Made by a program: the position numbers and the translations under genes. This document shows positions 1 to 5,346 of a stretch of DNA of 20,516 bases, piece after piece (position 1 is the first letter of the stretch; each line of letters opens with the position of its first letter). The notes under the pieces were generated by a model. It did not search any database. It was not told where the DNA came from and worked only from the letters and a program-made list of their open reading frames with translations. This DNA comes from a virus. The stretch lies in IMG/VR virus record IMGVR_UViG_3300033149_005750, positions 1 to 20,516 of that record; one strand, 5' to 3'.

Positions 1-1
1 T

Positions 2-115
2 TGGTATTCCAAAGCCGCGGAGCGTGTGTTTGCAGGTGTATTGGATACGCAGAGATGCACGTTGGGTATTCCTTCAGACGAATACATCGCCACTTATTAT
101 ACAAAGATTAAGTAG
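2..115 (+). CDS. C-terminal fragment of an unidentified protein (5' partial)
   Basis: An open frame enters from the left edge and ends at TAG 113-115, giving the last 37 residues (ends TYYTKIK). No start lies inside the window. The stop codon is part of the TAGGAGG ribosome binding site of the next gene, which is the tight spacing seen through the whole window and supports this being a real gene end. The fragment is too short to identify; no motif is recognisable. Confidence 0.5.
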   Translation, partial: WYSKAAERVFAGVLDTQRCTLGIPSDEYIATYYTKIK

Positions 116-127
116 GAGGCAAAAGTA

Positions 128-610
128 ATGGCTTGTAAACAATGTGGAAAGCCTTTGGTATTCTCTGCGTCTTTATTTTGCCACAGAACATGTAAGGACG
201 AATACTATGCAGCGAAAGTACAGGACGCCATCCAACCGCCGGAAGGTGTACGTTTAGTTGAAGGCGACTATTCCGGCGTGGAGGTTGCTCTTGCAGCCGC
301 AGCTATGGTGGAATGCGCGGGGTTACTGCCTTGCGTTATTTGTGGAGATAAAGTTGCCAACGCTCTTCTCGTAGATGGGGAACTCATTTGCCACTCCTGT
401 TCTAAAATCCCAGTGGAATGCGAAAGCTGCGGCTCCGAACTCAAGGAGTACTATCCAGACAGTGTAAACAGTACTTGCGAAATCTGTGAGAAGACTGTCG
501 TGGGTTATTGGGTTGGCCATGCCCATGAGTCAGATGAGATGCGTGCTACAGCTTCGATGATTGCGGAAGTAGGCAATTTAATTCTCGAACGTTTGAAGGA
601 GAAGGCATAA
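128..610 (+). CDS. Small zinc-finger protein carrying a polymerase motif-A-like segment
   Basis: A 160-residue protein of unknown function. Start 128 follows TAGGAGG (113-119) at 8 nt. Three cysteine clusters are visible. The N-terminal one is C3-x2-C6 with C18-x3-C22 followed by KDEY, a small treble-clef-like zinc finger. Later come CVIC/CHSC (about residues 70-91) and CESC/CEIC (about 98-120), both zinc-ribbon-like. Between the first finger and the ribbons, residues 37-59 read PPEG..LVEGDYSGVEVALAA, which matches motif A of family-A DNA polymerases and resembles the motif A of the polymerase encoded at 15712-17133. The rest of the polymerase is absent, so this is not a polymerase. The N-terminal finger is paralogous to that of the gene at 1145. 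The stop overlaps the next ATG (TAATG). Zinc binding is inferred from cysteine spacing; the partner is unknown. Confidence 0.8.
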   Translation: MACKQCGKPLVFSASLFCHRTCKDEYYAAKVQDAIQPPEGVRLVEGDYSGVEVALAAAAMVECAGLLPCVICGDKVANALLVDGELICHSCSKIPVECESCGSELKEYYPDSVNSTCEICEKTVVGYWVGHAHESDEMRATASMIAEVGNLILERLKEKA

Positions 611-774
611 TGGCCATTATCTGCCCAGGATGTAACAAGCCTTTTGCTGAGTGCGCTTGCAATCTCCGTGACGAGCCTATGCACCCTGACGTGGAGAAGT
701 CATTGGAGAACTTGAAAGAATGGATCGAAGCGATGACGGATGAAGAACTTCAGGAACGCCTAAGCAAATCGTAA
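610..774 (+). CDS. Small cysteine-rich hypothetical protein
   Basis: A 54-residue protein whose ATG (610-612) shares its first base with the TAA of the gene before, so it is probably translationally coupled. Its N-terminus holds C5-x2-C8 and C15-x-C17, a possible mini zinc site. The rest (about residues 25-54) is an acidic, probably helical segment (LENLKEWIEAMTDEELQERL). It resembles no family I can name. The intact frame, the coupled start and the theme of small cysteine-pair proteins in this cluster support it as a real gene. Confidence 0.6.
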   Translation: MAIICPGCNKPFAECACNLRDEPMHPDVEKSLENLKEWIEAMTDEELQERLSKS

Positions 775-812
775 CCGTAAGCAATTCCCATGTGTAAGCA
801 ATTTGGAGACCT

Positions 813-1148
813 ATGACAATCATCAAACTCATCATGATTCTCATCTCCATCGAGAGTGGAGGCAATCCAAACGTTCCTGCTGGAGATGGAGGCAAAGCTG
901 TAGGCATTTTACAGATCCATCCTATCATGGTACGCGAGTGCAACCGTATAGCAGGAGAGAAGCGTTGGACATTGCGTAGTCGTAGGTCCCCAGCGGCTTC
1001 GAAGCGGATGTGCGCGTTGTTCATCGCCCACCATAGAAAAAGGGGACACAGCTGGAGAAGTATTGCAGAGGGCTGGAACAGTGGTGTCCCTGGTAGACCT
1101 GCCCTTCCTAGTTATAAAGAAAAACTAACAAGACTTGGAGTAGAATGA
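813..1148 (+). CDS. Small lytic-transglycosylase-like (SLT-fold) protein
   Basis: A 111-residue protein with the signature of the soluble lytic transglycosylase/goose-lysozyme fold. The catalytic-glutamate helix is ISIESGGNPN (E14), followed by GDGGKAVGILQIHP (residues 24-37), equivalent to the family's G-L/I-x-Q motif. Near the C-terminus EGWNSGVPG (about 86-94) corresponds to the family's Y/W-N-x-G motif. Such enzymes cleave the MurNAc-GlcNAc bond of peptidoglycan. It is close to the minimal catalytic domain. There is no separate signal peptide: the hydrophobic N-terminus is the catalytic helix itself. The start follows GGAG (805-808) at a short 4-nt spacing. It overlaps the next gene by ATGA. 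Its place among small accessory genes rather than a lysis or tail module is unusual, so its job (entry, lysis or other) is open. Confidence 0.75.
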   Translation: MTIIKLIMILISIESGGNPNVPAGDGGKAVGILQIHPIMVRECNRIAGEKRWTLRSRRSPAASKRMCALFIAHHRKRGHSWRSIAEGWNSGVPGRPALPSYKEKLTRLGVE

Positions 1149-1600
1149 TGGAGAAATGTAAGAATTGTGGCAACCCTCCATTTGGGAACATGGACTTTTG
1201 TTCTCTTCGGTGTAAAGACGAATACAATATGAAAAAGGACACTGCCGTTCCTCCTGCTCCCAAGATCGTGGATTACCTCACTGTAATAGACTGCAATCAC
1301 AAAGCACCTCCTGGAGACGTGAAGAGAGTATTTGAATCTTTGAAAGAGATTGCAAAGAAGCATAAGGTTGTGATGCATACCGTAAAACAACCGGTGAGGA
1401 AGAAGGAATTCGGTCCATTCCCATGCTGCGCTGGCGATTACTACTATCGAAAGTCCCCAACCAGTCGTCCATACCTGTGTGAAGTGATTGCGTTTGGTGG
1501 GACTGGTTGGCAGACACATATCTACAGCGTGGAGGAAGGTGTCCAAATAGTTTATGGTGTTCCTGAAGGAGAATTCAAAAGTATCAGCTTTTTAGATTAG
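1145..1600 (+). CDS. Zinc-finger hypothetical protein, N-terminal paralogue of the gene at 128
   Basis: A 151-residue protein of unknown function. The N-terminal finger, C5-x2-C8-G-x-P then FC-x3-CKDEY (about residues 5-26), matches the start of the protein at 128-610 closely, down to the shared CKDEY. It is probably a duplicated small zinc-binding module joined to a different C-terminal part. The C-terminal half (about 95-151) has a CC pair, GDYYYRKS and an aromatic-rich beta-like end, which I cannot assign. ATG 1145 overlaps the previous stop (ATGA). A second ATG directly follows at 1148; with GGAG at 1137-1140 the second start has better spacing (7 versus 4 nt), so the protein may begin one residue later. 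Confidence 0.75.
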   Translation: MMEKCKNCGNPPFGNMDFCSLRCKDEYNMKKDTAVPPAPKIVDYLTVIDCNHKAPPGDVKRVFESLKEIAKKHKVVMHTVKQPVRKKEFGPFPCCAGDYYYRKSPTSRPYLCEVIAFGGTGWQTHIYSVEEGVQIVYGVPEGEFKSISFLD

Positions 1601-1610
1601 GAGTAGAATA

Positions 1611-1823
1611 ATGTCTCGTAAAATAGTGATTAACGATTGCTCAGAATGCCCACATAAGGACCATAAAGGCGGCTGCGGTAATCCTGCCTATGAGCCGTGC
1701 TGCCGGAAGAAGAAAGGGAGAAAACTACCCTATACGTGTTCTGGCAGCTCACGTCGGTCCCGTGCCATCCCTACTAATGTAATCCCAAAATGGTGCCCAC
1801 TGGAGAAAGAGCCAGCTTCTTAG
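1611..1823 (+). CDS. Small cysteine-rich basic protein
   Basis: A 70-residue protein preceded by TTAGGAG (1597-1603) at good spacing. It has many cysteines (C10, C13, C22, then a CC pair, a single C in YTCSGS and a C-terminal WCPLE) and a lysine/arginine-rich centre. The pattern C-x2-CPH ... GCGNPAY ... IPKWCPLE resembles short cysteine-rich proteins common in phages that I cannot name further. Metal binding is inferred only from the cysteines. It is the last gene before the promoter-like intergenic region at 1824-1942, and no clear terminator hairpin follows it. Confidence 0.7.
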   Translation: MSRKIVINDCSECPHKDHKGGCGNPAYEPCCRKKKGRKLPYTCSGSSRRSRAIPTNVIPKWCPLEKEPAS

Positions 1824-1857
1824 ATTAGAAACTCCCCATTCTTTTTCTTAAAAGGAC

Positions 1858-1886
1858 TAGACTTCAGACTTATAGTGCTTATAGTA
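1858..1886 (+). promoter_or_regulatory. Promoter-like box with duplicated TTATAGT
   Basis: The intergenic stretch 1824-1942 contains CTTATAGTGCTTATAGTA (1869-1886), two TTATAGT copies at a 9-nt period. The same 18-mer, different only at the two central bases, occurs at 3199-3216. Read as a sigma70-type promoter, the second copy gives TATAGT (1880-1885) as -10 and TAGACT (1858-1863) as a weak -35 at a 16-nt spacer. It would drive the small genes from 1943. It could instead be an operator or a phage-specific promoter; the repetition in two intergenic gaps is the main evidence. Confidence 0.55.
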
Positions 1887-1942
1887 ATGAGGTAGACGGA
1901 AACACTAACTAGAACAAACAACCCAAACCAGGAGAACCCAAA

Positions 1943-2137
1943 ATGAGAATGCACGAAGTCTACAAAGCCTCCACCTTCAAAATCGAGAACGGAAGCAAAA
2001 TGAGCGCGAAGCAGTGCAAAGCCACTCAGACCCTGCATCGCCGCTTCGCTAAGAAAAAGGATGCCGATCACGTTGCTCGCACTATGCGTGCCCAAGGCAT
2101 TCCCGCCGTCGTTCGTAAACGTAAACAGACTGCCTAG
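1943..2137 (+). CDS. Small basic hypothetical protein
   Basis: A 64-residue, strongly basic protein (C-terminus AVVRKRKQTA). It is the first gene after the promoter-like box at 1858-1886 and starts at ATG 1943 behind AGGAG (1930-1934) at 8-nt spacing. A second in-frame ATG is only two codons later. The middle, KDADHVARTMRAQGIPAVVRKR, suggests a helix followed by a strand, like small nucleic-acid binding or DUF-type folds, but no family can be named. A role in nucleic-acid binding is only suggested by charge. Confidence 0.65.
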   Translation: MRMHEVYKASTFKIENGSKMSAKQCKATQTLHRRFAKKKDADHVARTMRAQGIPAVVRKRKQTA

Positions 2138-2140
2138 GAG

Positions 2141-2527
2141 ATGGGCAACCCTCACGCCATAATAGCAGCGAAAGCCTTGCTCGACTTCATTGTGTGGGGT
2201 TTGTTTCTTCTGCAAACCCAAAGCAAATTCAAAGACATTAAATCGCTTAACAAAATAGACAACCTGGCTTTCGCTGCAAAGGAGGGCTGGAAGCCAGAGG
2301 AGGAGAAAATGAAAAACCCATTCGTGAAAGCTGCCCAGGAAATGGCGGGCGTAATCCGAGGAGCCCTTATCTCAATGGGGCATTATGGTCGTAGTATGTC
2401 GAACATACTGGGCACCGCAGAAATCTGTGGCATCTGTGGAGAAGCCTACATACGTCATCTGGATGATGAGGATTTCACTGTCTGTCCTAAATGTATGGAA
2501 CTATTCGAGGAAGATCATGAAGTGTAA
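2141..2527 (+). CDS. Zinc-ribbon hypothetical protein with ambiguous start
   Basis: The frame is open from ATG 2141 to TAA 2525-2527 (128 residues). The C-terminus carries a clear zinc ribbon, CGICGEAY ... FTVCPKCMELF. The start is uncertain. ATG 2141 lies 3 nt after the previous stop, so it could be used by termination-reinitiation, but its AGGAG touches the ATG. An in-frame ATG at 2309 has AGGAGG (2298-2303) at an ideal 5 nt and would give a 72-residue protein. The extension (residues 1-56) has a hydrophobic stretch (AIIAAKALLDFIVWGLFLL), possibly a membrane helix, then a charged segment. I give the long form because no other gene fills 2138-2308; both forms may be made. It overlaps the next gene by 11 nt. 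Function unknown. Confidence 0.65.
   Translation: MGNPHAIIAAKALLDFIVWGLFLLQTQSKFKDIKSLNKIDNLAFAAKEGWKPEEEKMKNPFVKAAQEMAGVIRGALISMGHYGRSMSNILGTAEICGICGEAYIRHLDDEDFTVCPKCMELFEEDHEV
2298..2303 (+). promoter_or_regulatory. Strong internal Shine-Dalgarno (AGGAGG)
   Basis: AGGAGG lies 5 nt upstream of in-frame ATG 2309, inside the frame that is open from 2141. It is the best ribosome binding site for that frame and argues that a 72-residue zinc-ribbon protein is made, either as the only product or as a nested one. A lysine/glutamate-rich stretch can produce AGGAGG by chance, so it is not decisive. Confidence 0.5.
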
Positions 2528-2729
2528 AGTATGCGGCAAGAAACAAGAGTTCTGCATCCCCGTCAGTATGTTCGTATGTTCCTGTGGCGCTGTTCACGAG
2601 GACGGGGAGGTAAAGCTAACTGGCGGTATCGTAGACGTCACCGGGTACGTAGAAACAGAGGAGGACACTGTCTGCCCGCCAATCGCACCCAAACCGCGCC
2701 GCGTTCTCAAACTGAGGAGGAAGAAATGA
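2517..2729 (+). CDS. Small zinc-finger-like protein
   Basis: A 70-residue protein starting at ATG 2517 behind GAGGA (2507-2511). It overlaps the zinc-ribbon gene before it by 11 nt and the gene after it by ATGA. The N-terminus MKCKVCGKK ... FVCSCGAVH gives C3-x2-C6 and C21-x-C23, a compact zinc site. The middle is acidic (ETEEDTVCPP), and the C-terminus is very basic (KPRRVLKLRRKK), suggesting RNA, DNA or acidic-partner binding. A longer in-frame reading from 2385 would be out of frame within the preceding gene and is not needed. No family identified. Confidence 0.7.
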   Translation: MKCKVCGKKQEFCIPVSMFVCSCGAVHEDGEVKLTGGIVDVTGYVETEEDTVCPPIAPKPRRVLKLRRKK

Positions 2730-2938
2730 AATTAGTAGAGATCAAAACCTTCCGTGGATTCAAAGAGCGACAGAGAAAGGAGAAGACTGTGGAGCGTGTT
2801 CGTATCTGCGTAGATGAAGAGGACTACACTATCACTGAGACGCCCGATGGCATGCTTGAGATACACAAGCATTGTTTGAACGACAGCGGCCCACTCATCA
2901 TCCAACCGTCCGTATCCAACGTGATCAAAATCAAGTAA
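2726..2938 (+). CDS. Small hypothetical protein
   Basis: A 70-residue protein. ATG 2726 overlaps the preceding TGA (ATGA) and has AGGAGG (2715-2720) at 5 nt, so this start is preferred over any upstream in-frame start lying in the previous gene. It has a basic N-terminal segment (KERQRKEKTVERVR) and then a beta-rich part (RICVDEEDYTITETPDGMLEIHKH ending NVIKIK). There are only two cysteines, so it is not a zinc ribbon. It resembles no named family. It belongs to the co-transcribed set 1943-3162. Confidence 0.65.
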   Translation: MKLVEIKTFRGFKERQRKEKTVERVRICVDEEDYTITETPDGMLEIHKHCLNDSGPLIIQPSVSNVIKIK

Positions 2939-2955
2939 AAACTGAGGAAGAAGAC

Positions 2956-3162
2956 ATGAACGTATACATCTGGGAAGACGTTCTGGTGGACTATACCGCA
3001 GGCATGATGGTTGTAGTAGCACACAACAAAAAGGAAGCACTTGCGGTATTGGAAAAAGCACACGGTACTCCCTGTGTGGAGGAAGCGAGGAGCGTAAAGC
3101 CCACAGTGATCAGAAAAACTAGGAAGACGCCAGTATCGTTTATTTGCTACGGTGGAGGGTAA
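2956..3162 (+). CDS. Small hypothetical protein
   Basis: A 68-residue protein starting at ATG 2956 with GAGGAAG upstream. The sequence MNVYIWEDVLVDYTAGMMVVVAHNKKEALAVLEKAHG suggests a beta-alpha-beta pattern (strand, strand, helix). Small phage proteins with a similar VxAxxxxEAL pattern exist, but I cannot name a family or function. The C-terminus is basic and ends FICYGGG. It is the last gene before the second promoter-like gap (3163-3252). Confidence 0.65.
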   Translation: MNVYIWEDVLVDYTAGMMVVVAHNKKEALAVLEKAHGTPCVEEARSVKPTVIRKTRKTPVSFICYGGG

Positions 3163-3187
3163 ACTGCCCAAAACCTCCCGCTTTTAT

Positions 3188-3216
3188 TTGCATTCCGGCT
3201 TATAGTCGTTATAGTA
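3188..3216 (+). promoter_or_regulatory. Promoter-like box with duplicated TTATAGT upstream of the sigma-like gene
   Basis: CTTATAGTCGTTATAGTA (3199-3216) repeats the box at 1869-1886 with the same 9-nt period and differs only in two central bases. As a sigma70-type promoter it reads TTGCAT (3188-3193), 16-nt spacer, TATAGT (3210-3215). A 5' leader of about 30 nt follows before the gene at 3253, which encodes a sigma-70-like protein, so self-regulation is possible. It could also be a repressor or activator site. Confidence 0.6.
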
Positions 3217-3252
3217 CGATAAGCCACCACAAAACTACTAGAGGATCCCCGA

Positions 3253-3780
3253 ATGAAACCAAGCAAAGAACAAGTCCTGCAAATGCTCGAAAGTGGAGAA
3301 CTGTACGAAGAACATAAAGATATGCTCCACAAAATCGCCAACCAAATCCACAGACAGCATCCGTGGTGCAACAAAGGAGACCTCGTCTTCGAGGGCAACT
3401 TCGCAATCGTGAAAGCCGCCTACAAGTGGAACCCCGAAAAGAATATGGCAATCTCTACCTGGGTCTACAAGGTCCTGTATGGCTGGATGAAGAACGTCGC
3501 TATCCACCCACGGCAGTTTGACACCTTTGCAACCGATCACACAGATCCCGTCTTCGAGACGGAAGCCCGTACCGACTTTTCCGGATTCATCTCGGAACTC
3601 CGGGAAGATGCAAAGCTGCTCGTTCGCGCCGTTATCGAAGCACCTGGCGAGCTGGGAGACCTCATGCGTCCTCGTGCTCCTGTCGCTTCGCAGAAAGCTC
3701 TCCGCAAGTACATGACGAAGCAAGGCTGGAGCGAAGGACGCATTGAGTCCGCCTGGCTTGAGGTAGCCGAATGTCTCTAA
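3253..3780 (+). CDS. Sigma-70 region-2-like transcription factor
   Basis: A 175-residue protein resembling a small phage-type RNA polymerase sigma factor. Residues about 22-82 match sigma-70 region 2: GDLVFEGNFAIVKAAYKWNPEKN then ISTWVYKVLYGWMKN, equivalent to the family's DLxQEGxxGLxxAxxxFDPxxG and FSTYAxWWIR segments (core-polymerase binding and -10 melting). The C-terminal part (about 117-173) ends in KALRKYMTKQGWSEGRIESAWLEV, a helix-turn-helix-like pair that could stand in for region 4. It is shorter than a primary sigma factor. It would redirect host RNA polymerase to phage promoters; this is inferred from the fold. It is the first gene after the TTATAGT box and overlaps the helicase gene by 10 nt. 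Confidence 0.7.
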   Translation: MKPSKEQVLQMLESGELYEEHKDMLHKIANQIHRQHPWCNKGDLVFEGNFAIVKAAYKWNPEKNMAISTWVYKVLYGWMKNVAIHPRQFDTFATDHTDPVFETEARTDFSGFISELREDAKLLVRAVIEAPGELGDLMRPRAPVASQKALRKYMTKQGWSEGRIESAWLEVAECL

Positions 3781-5183
3781 AAGAACTCAAACCCCGCCTC
3801 CAGAAGGTAATGCGGACGAAGCCCAGGAAGTTCCAGGCCCAAGGCATCCGCTTTCTGGAACGTAACAAAGGACGGGCAATTGTAGGCGACGACATGGGTG
3901 TAGGCAAAACGATACAGGTACTTGGGTACCTTGCTCTTCACCCCGAGGTTCGTCCCGTTGTTATCGTCTGTCCTGCAAACGCCAAATATGAATGGGAAGA
4001 CCAGATCAACCAGCACATCAAGGACATGAAGTGCGAGGTCCTCACCGGCCAGAAGCCTTACAAGACGAAGGCAGATGTCCTCATTGTAAATTACGACATT
4101 GTCTCCTACTGGAAGGAAGCTCTTGCCAAACTGGGAATAAAAGGCTTGGTGATGGACGAGTGCCACAAAGTGAAAAATCTGAAAACGCAGAGGACGGCTA
4201 CTTGCAAAGAACTTTCTAAGAAATGCAAAGTTGTCATCCCTATGTCTGGGACTCCAATTGTGAATAGACCGGTGGAGTTCTTTCCTGTCCTCAATATGCT
4301 TTACCCCAGTGAGTTTGGTAGTTTCTGGAAATACGCTTTCCGCTACTGCCAACCACGCAAGGGATTCAGAGGGCAAGGGTGGAGATTTGATGGAGCTACT
4401 AATACAGAAGAGCTCCATGAGCGTGTCAGTCCTTTCATGATTCGCAGGATGAAATCGGAGGTACTCACAGAGCTGCCGCCGAAACAAAGAATCATGATCA
4501 ACGTGGACATAACCAATCGCAGGGAATATGATTCCGCGCAGAACGACTTCCTAAAGTGGCTGGAGAAGAACCAAGGCAAGAAAGCTGCGAAGAAAGCGAG
4601 CAAGGCAGTAGAGTTCGTACGTATGGGCCAACTGCGGCGATTGGCGGCACAAGGCAAGCTCAAGGCGTGCAAAGCCTGGATCGATGACTTCCTGGAGACT
4701 ACAGACGAGAAACTTGTTGTGTTCTCATTCCACAAAGATATTTTTGCAGCCTTATCCAAGCACTACGCCAAGATTTCATGCTTTGGAGGCAAAGCAGGAC
4801 CCAAACGGAAAGAGGAAGTCAGACGCTTCCAAAGTGACCCAAGCAAACGTCTATTCATAGGTAGTGTGAACGCAGATAAGGAAGCAATAACACTGACAGC
4901 CGCTTCTACTGTCCTTTTCATAGAAACGGGATGGACGCCTGGGGAGCAGGATCAGGCAGAGGACCGGGTGAATCGTTTTGGGCAGTTAGCCAAGCGTATT
5001 TCAGCCTACTATTTGATTGGTAGAAATACTATAGATGAACATGTTTGGAGCTTGATCGAGAAGAAGAGACGGGTCGTTGGGGCTGTAATTGATGGGAAGG
5101 ATCAGAATGAGGAAGGGGACGAGGTATGGGAAGACGAAACAAATTGGACTACTATGATAACTAAACTACAGAAAGGAGCATAA
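3771..5183 (+). CDS. SNF2/SMARCAL1-like superfamily 2 helicase
   Basis: A 470-residue SF2 DNA-dependent ATPase of the SNF2 type. Motif I is DMGVGKT (41-47), motif II DECH (129-132) and motif III SGTP (159-162). In the C-terminal RecA-like lobe motif V is AITLTAAST (372-380) and motif VI QAEDRVNRFGQ (395-405), close to the SNF2 QxxxRxxRxGQ. The short insertion between lobes and the overall size fit single-chain SMARCAL1-like phage enzymes. Proposed roles are fork remodelling, annealing or recombination during phage replication; the exact role cannot be told from sequence. The start has GAGGT 6 nt upstream and lies inside the end of the sigma-like gene. All motifs look intact. Confidence 0.9.
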   Translation: MSLKELKPRLQKVMRTKPRKFQAQGIRFLERNKGRAIVGDDMGVGKTIQVLGYLALHPEVRPVVIVCPANAKYEWEDQINQHIKDMKCEVLTGQKPYKTKADVLIVNYDIVSYWKEALAKLGIKGLVMDECHKVKNLKTQRTATCKELSKKCKVVIPMSGTPIVNRPVEFFPVLNMLYPSEFGSFWKYAFRYCQPRKGFRGQGWRFDGATNTEELHERVSPFMIRRMKSEVLTELPPKQRIMINVDITNRREYDSAQNDFLKWLEKNQGKKAAKKASKAVEFVRMGQLRRLAAQGKLKACKAWIDDFLETTDEKLVVFSFHKDIFAALSKHYAKISCFGGKAGPKRKEEVRRFQSDPSKRLFIGSVNADKEAITLTAASTVLFIETGWTPGEQDQAEDRVNRFGQLAKRISAYYLIGRNTIDEHVWSLIEKKRRVVGAVIDGKDQNEEGDEVWEDETNWTTMITKLQKGA

Positions 5184-5184
5184 C

Positions 5185-5346
5185 ATGGACGCAGAAAAGA
5201 AAAAAAGAATGAAGACTGGAACGGAGATGCTGATCTGGGGTATTCCAGAAGAACTGAAGCACAAGTTCAAGATGAGATGTATGGAACAAGAAGAAACTAT
5301 GAAGGACGTTATTATTGACTTCATGCAGAAGTATACAAAAGCATGA
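5185..5346 (+). CDS. Ribbon-helix-helix-like small protein
   Basis: A 53-residue protein with AAGGAG (5173-5178) 6 nt before ATG 5185. Its stop overlaps the primase start (ATGA). The order of a short beta strand (TEMLIWGIPEEL), helix (KHKFKMRCMEQEE) and second helix (MKDVIIDFMQKYTKA) is the pattern of Arc/MetJ/CopG ribbon-helix-helix DNA-binding proteins, where the strand pair contacts the DNA major groove as a dimer. The sequence is short, so the call rests on pattern only. It may be a local transcriptional regulator of the replication genes. Confidence 0.65.
   Translation: MDAEKKKRMKTGTEMLIWGIPEELKHKFKMRCMEQEETMKDVIIDFMQKYTKA

Noticed and set aside
1820-2221. Long open frames on the minus strand (also 3777-4487, 9147-9767, 17972-18850 and others)
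   Set aside because: Each lies opposite a well-supported + strand gene, has no recognisable domain and lacks plausible start signals; the serine/leucine-rich products are what the complement of Glu/Lys-rich genes gives.
2531-2725. Longer N-terminal extension of the gene at 2726
   Set aside because: It overlaps the zinc-finger gene 2517-2729 throughout, while ATG 2726 has AGGAGG at 5 nt and an ATGA overlap.
3152-3176. GGAGG/CCTCC pairing after the gene at 2956, considered as a terminator
   Set aside because: A 5-bp stem with a large loop and no proper T run directly after it.
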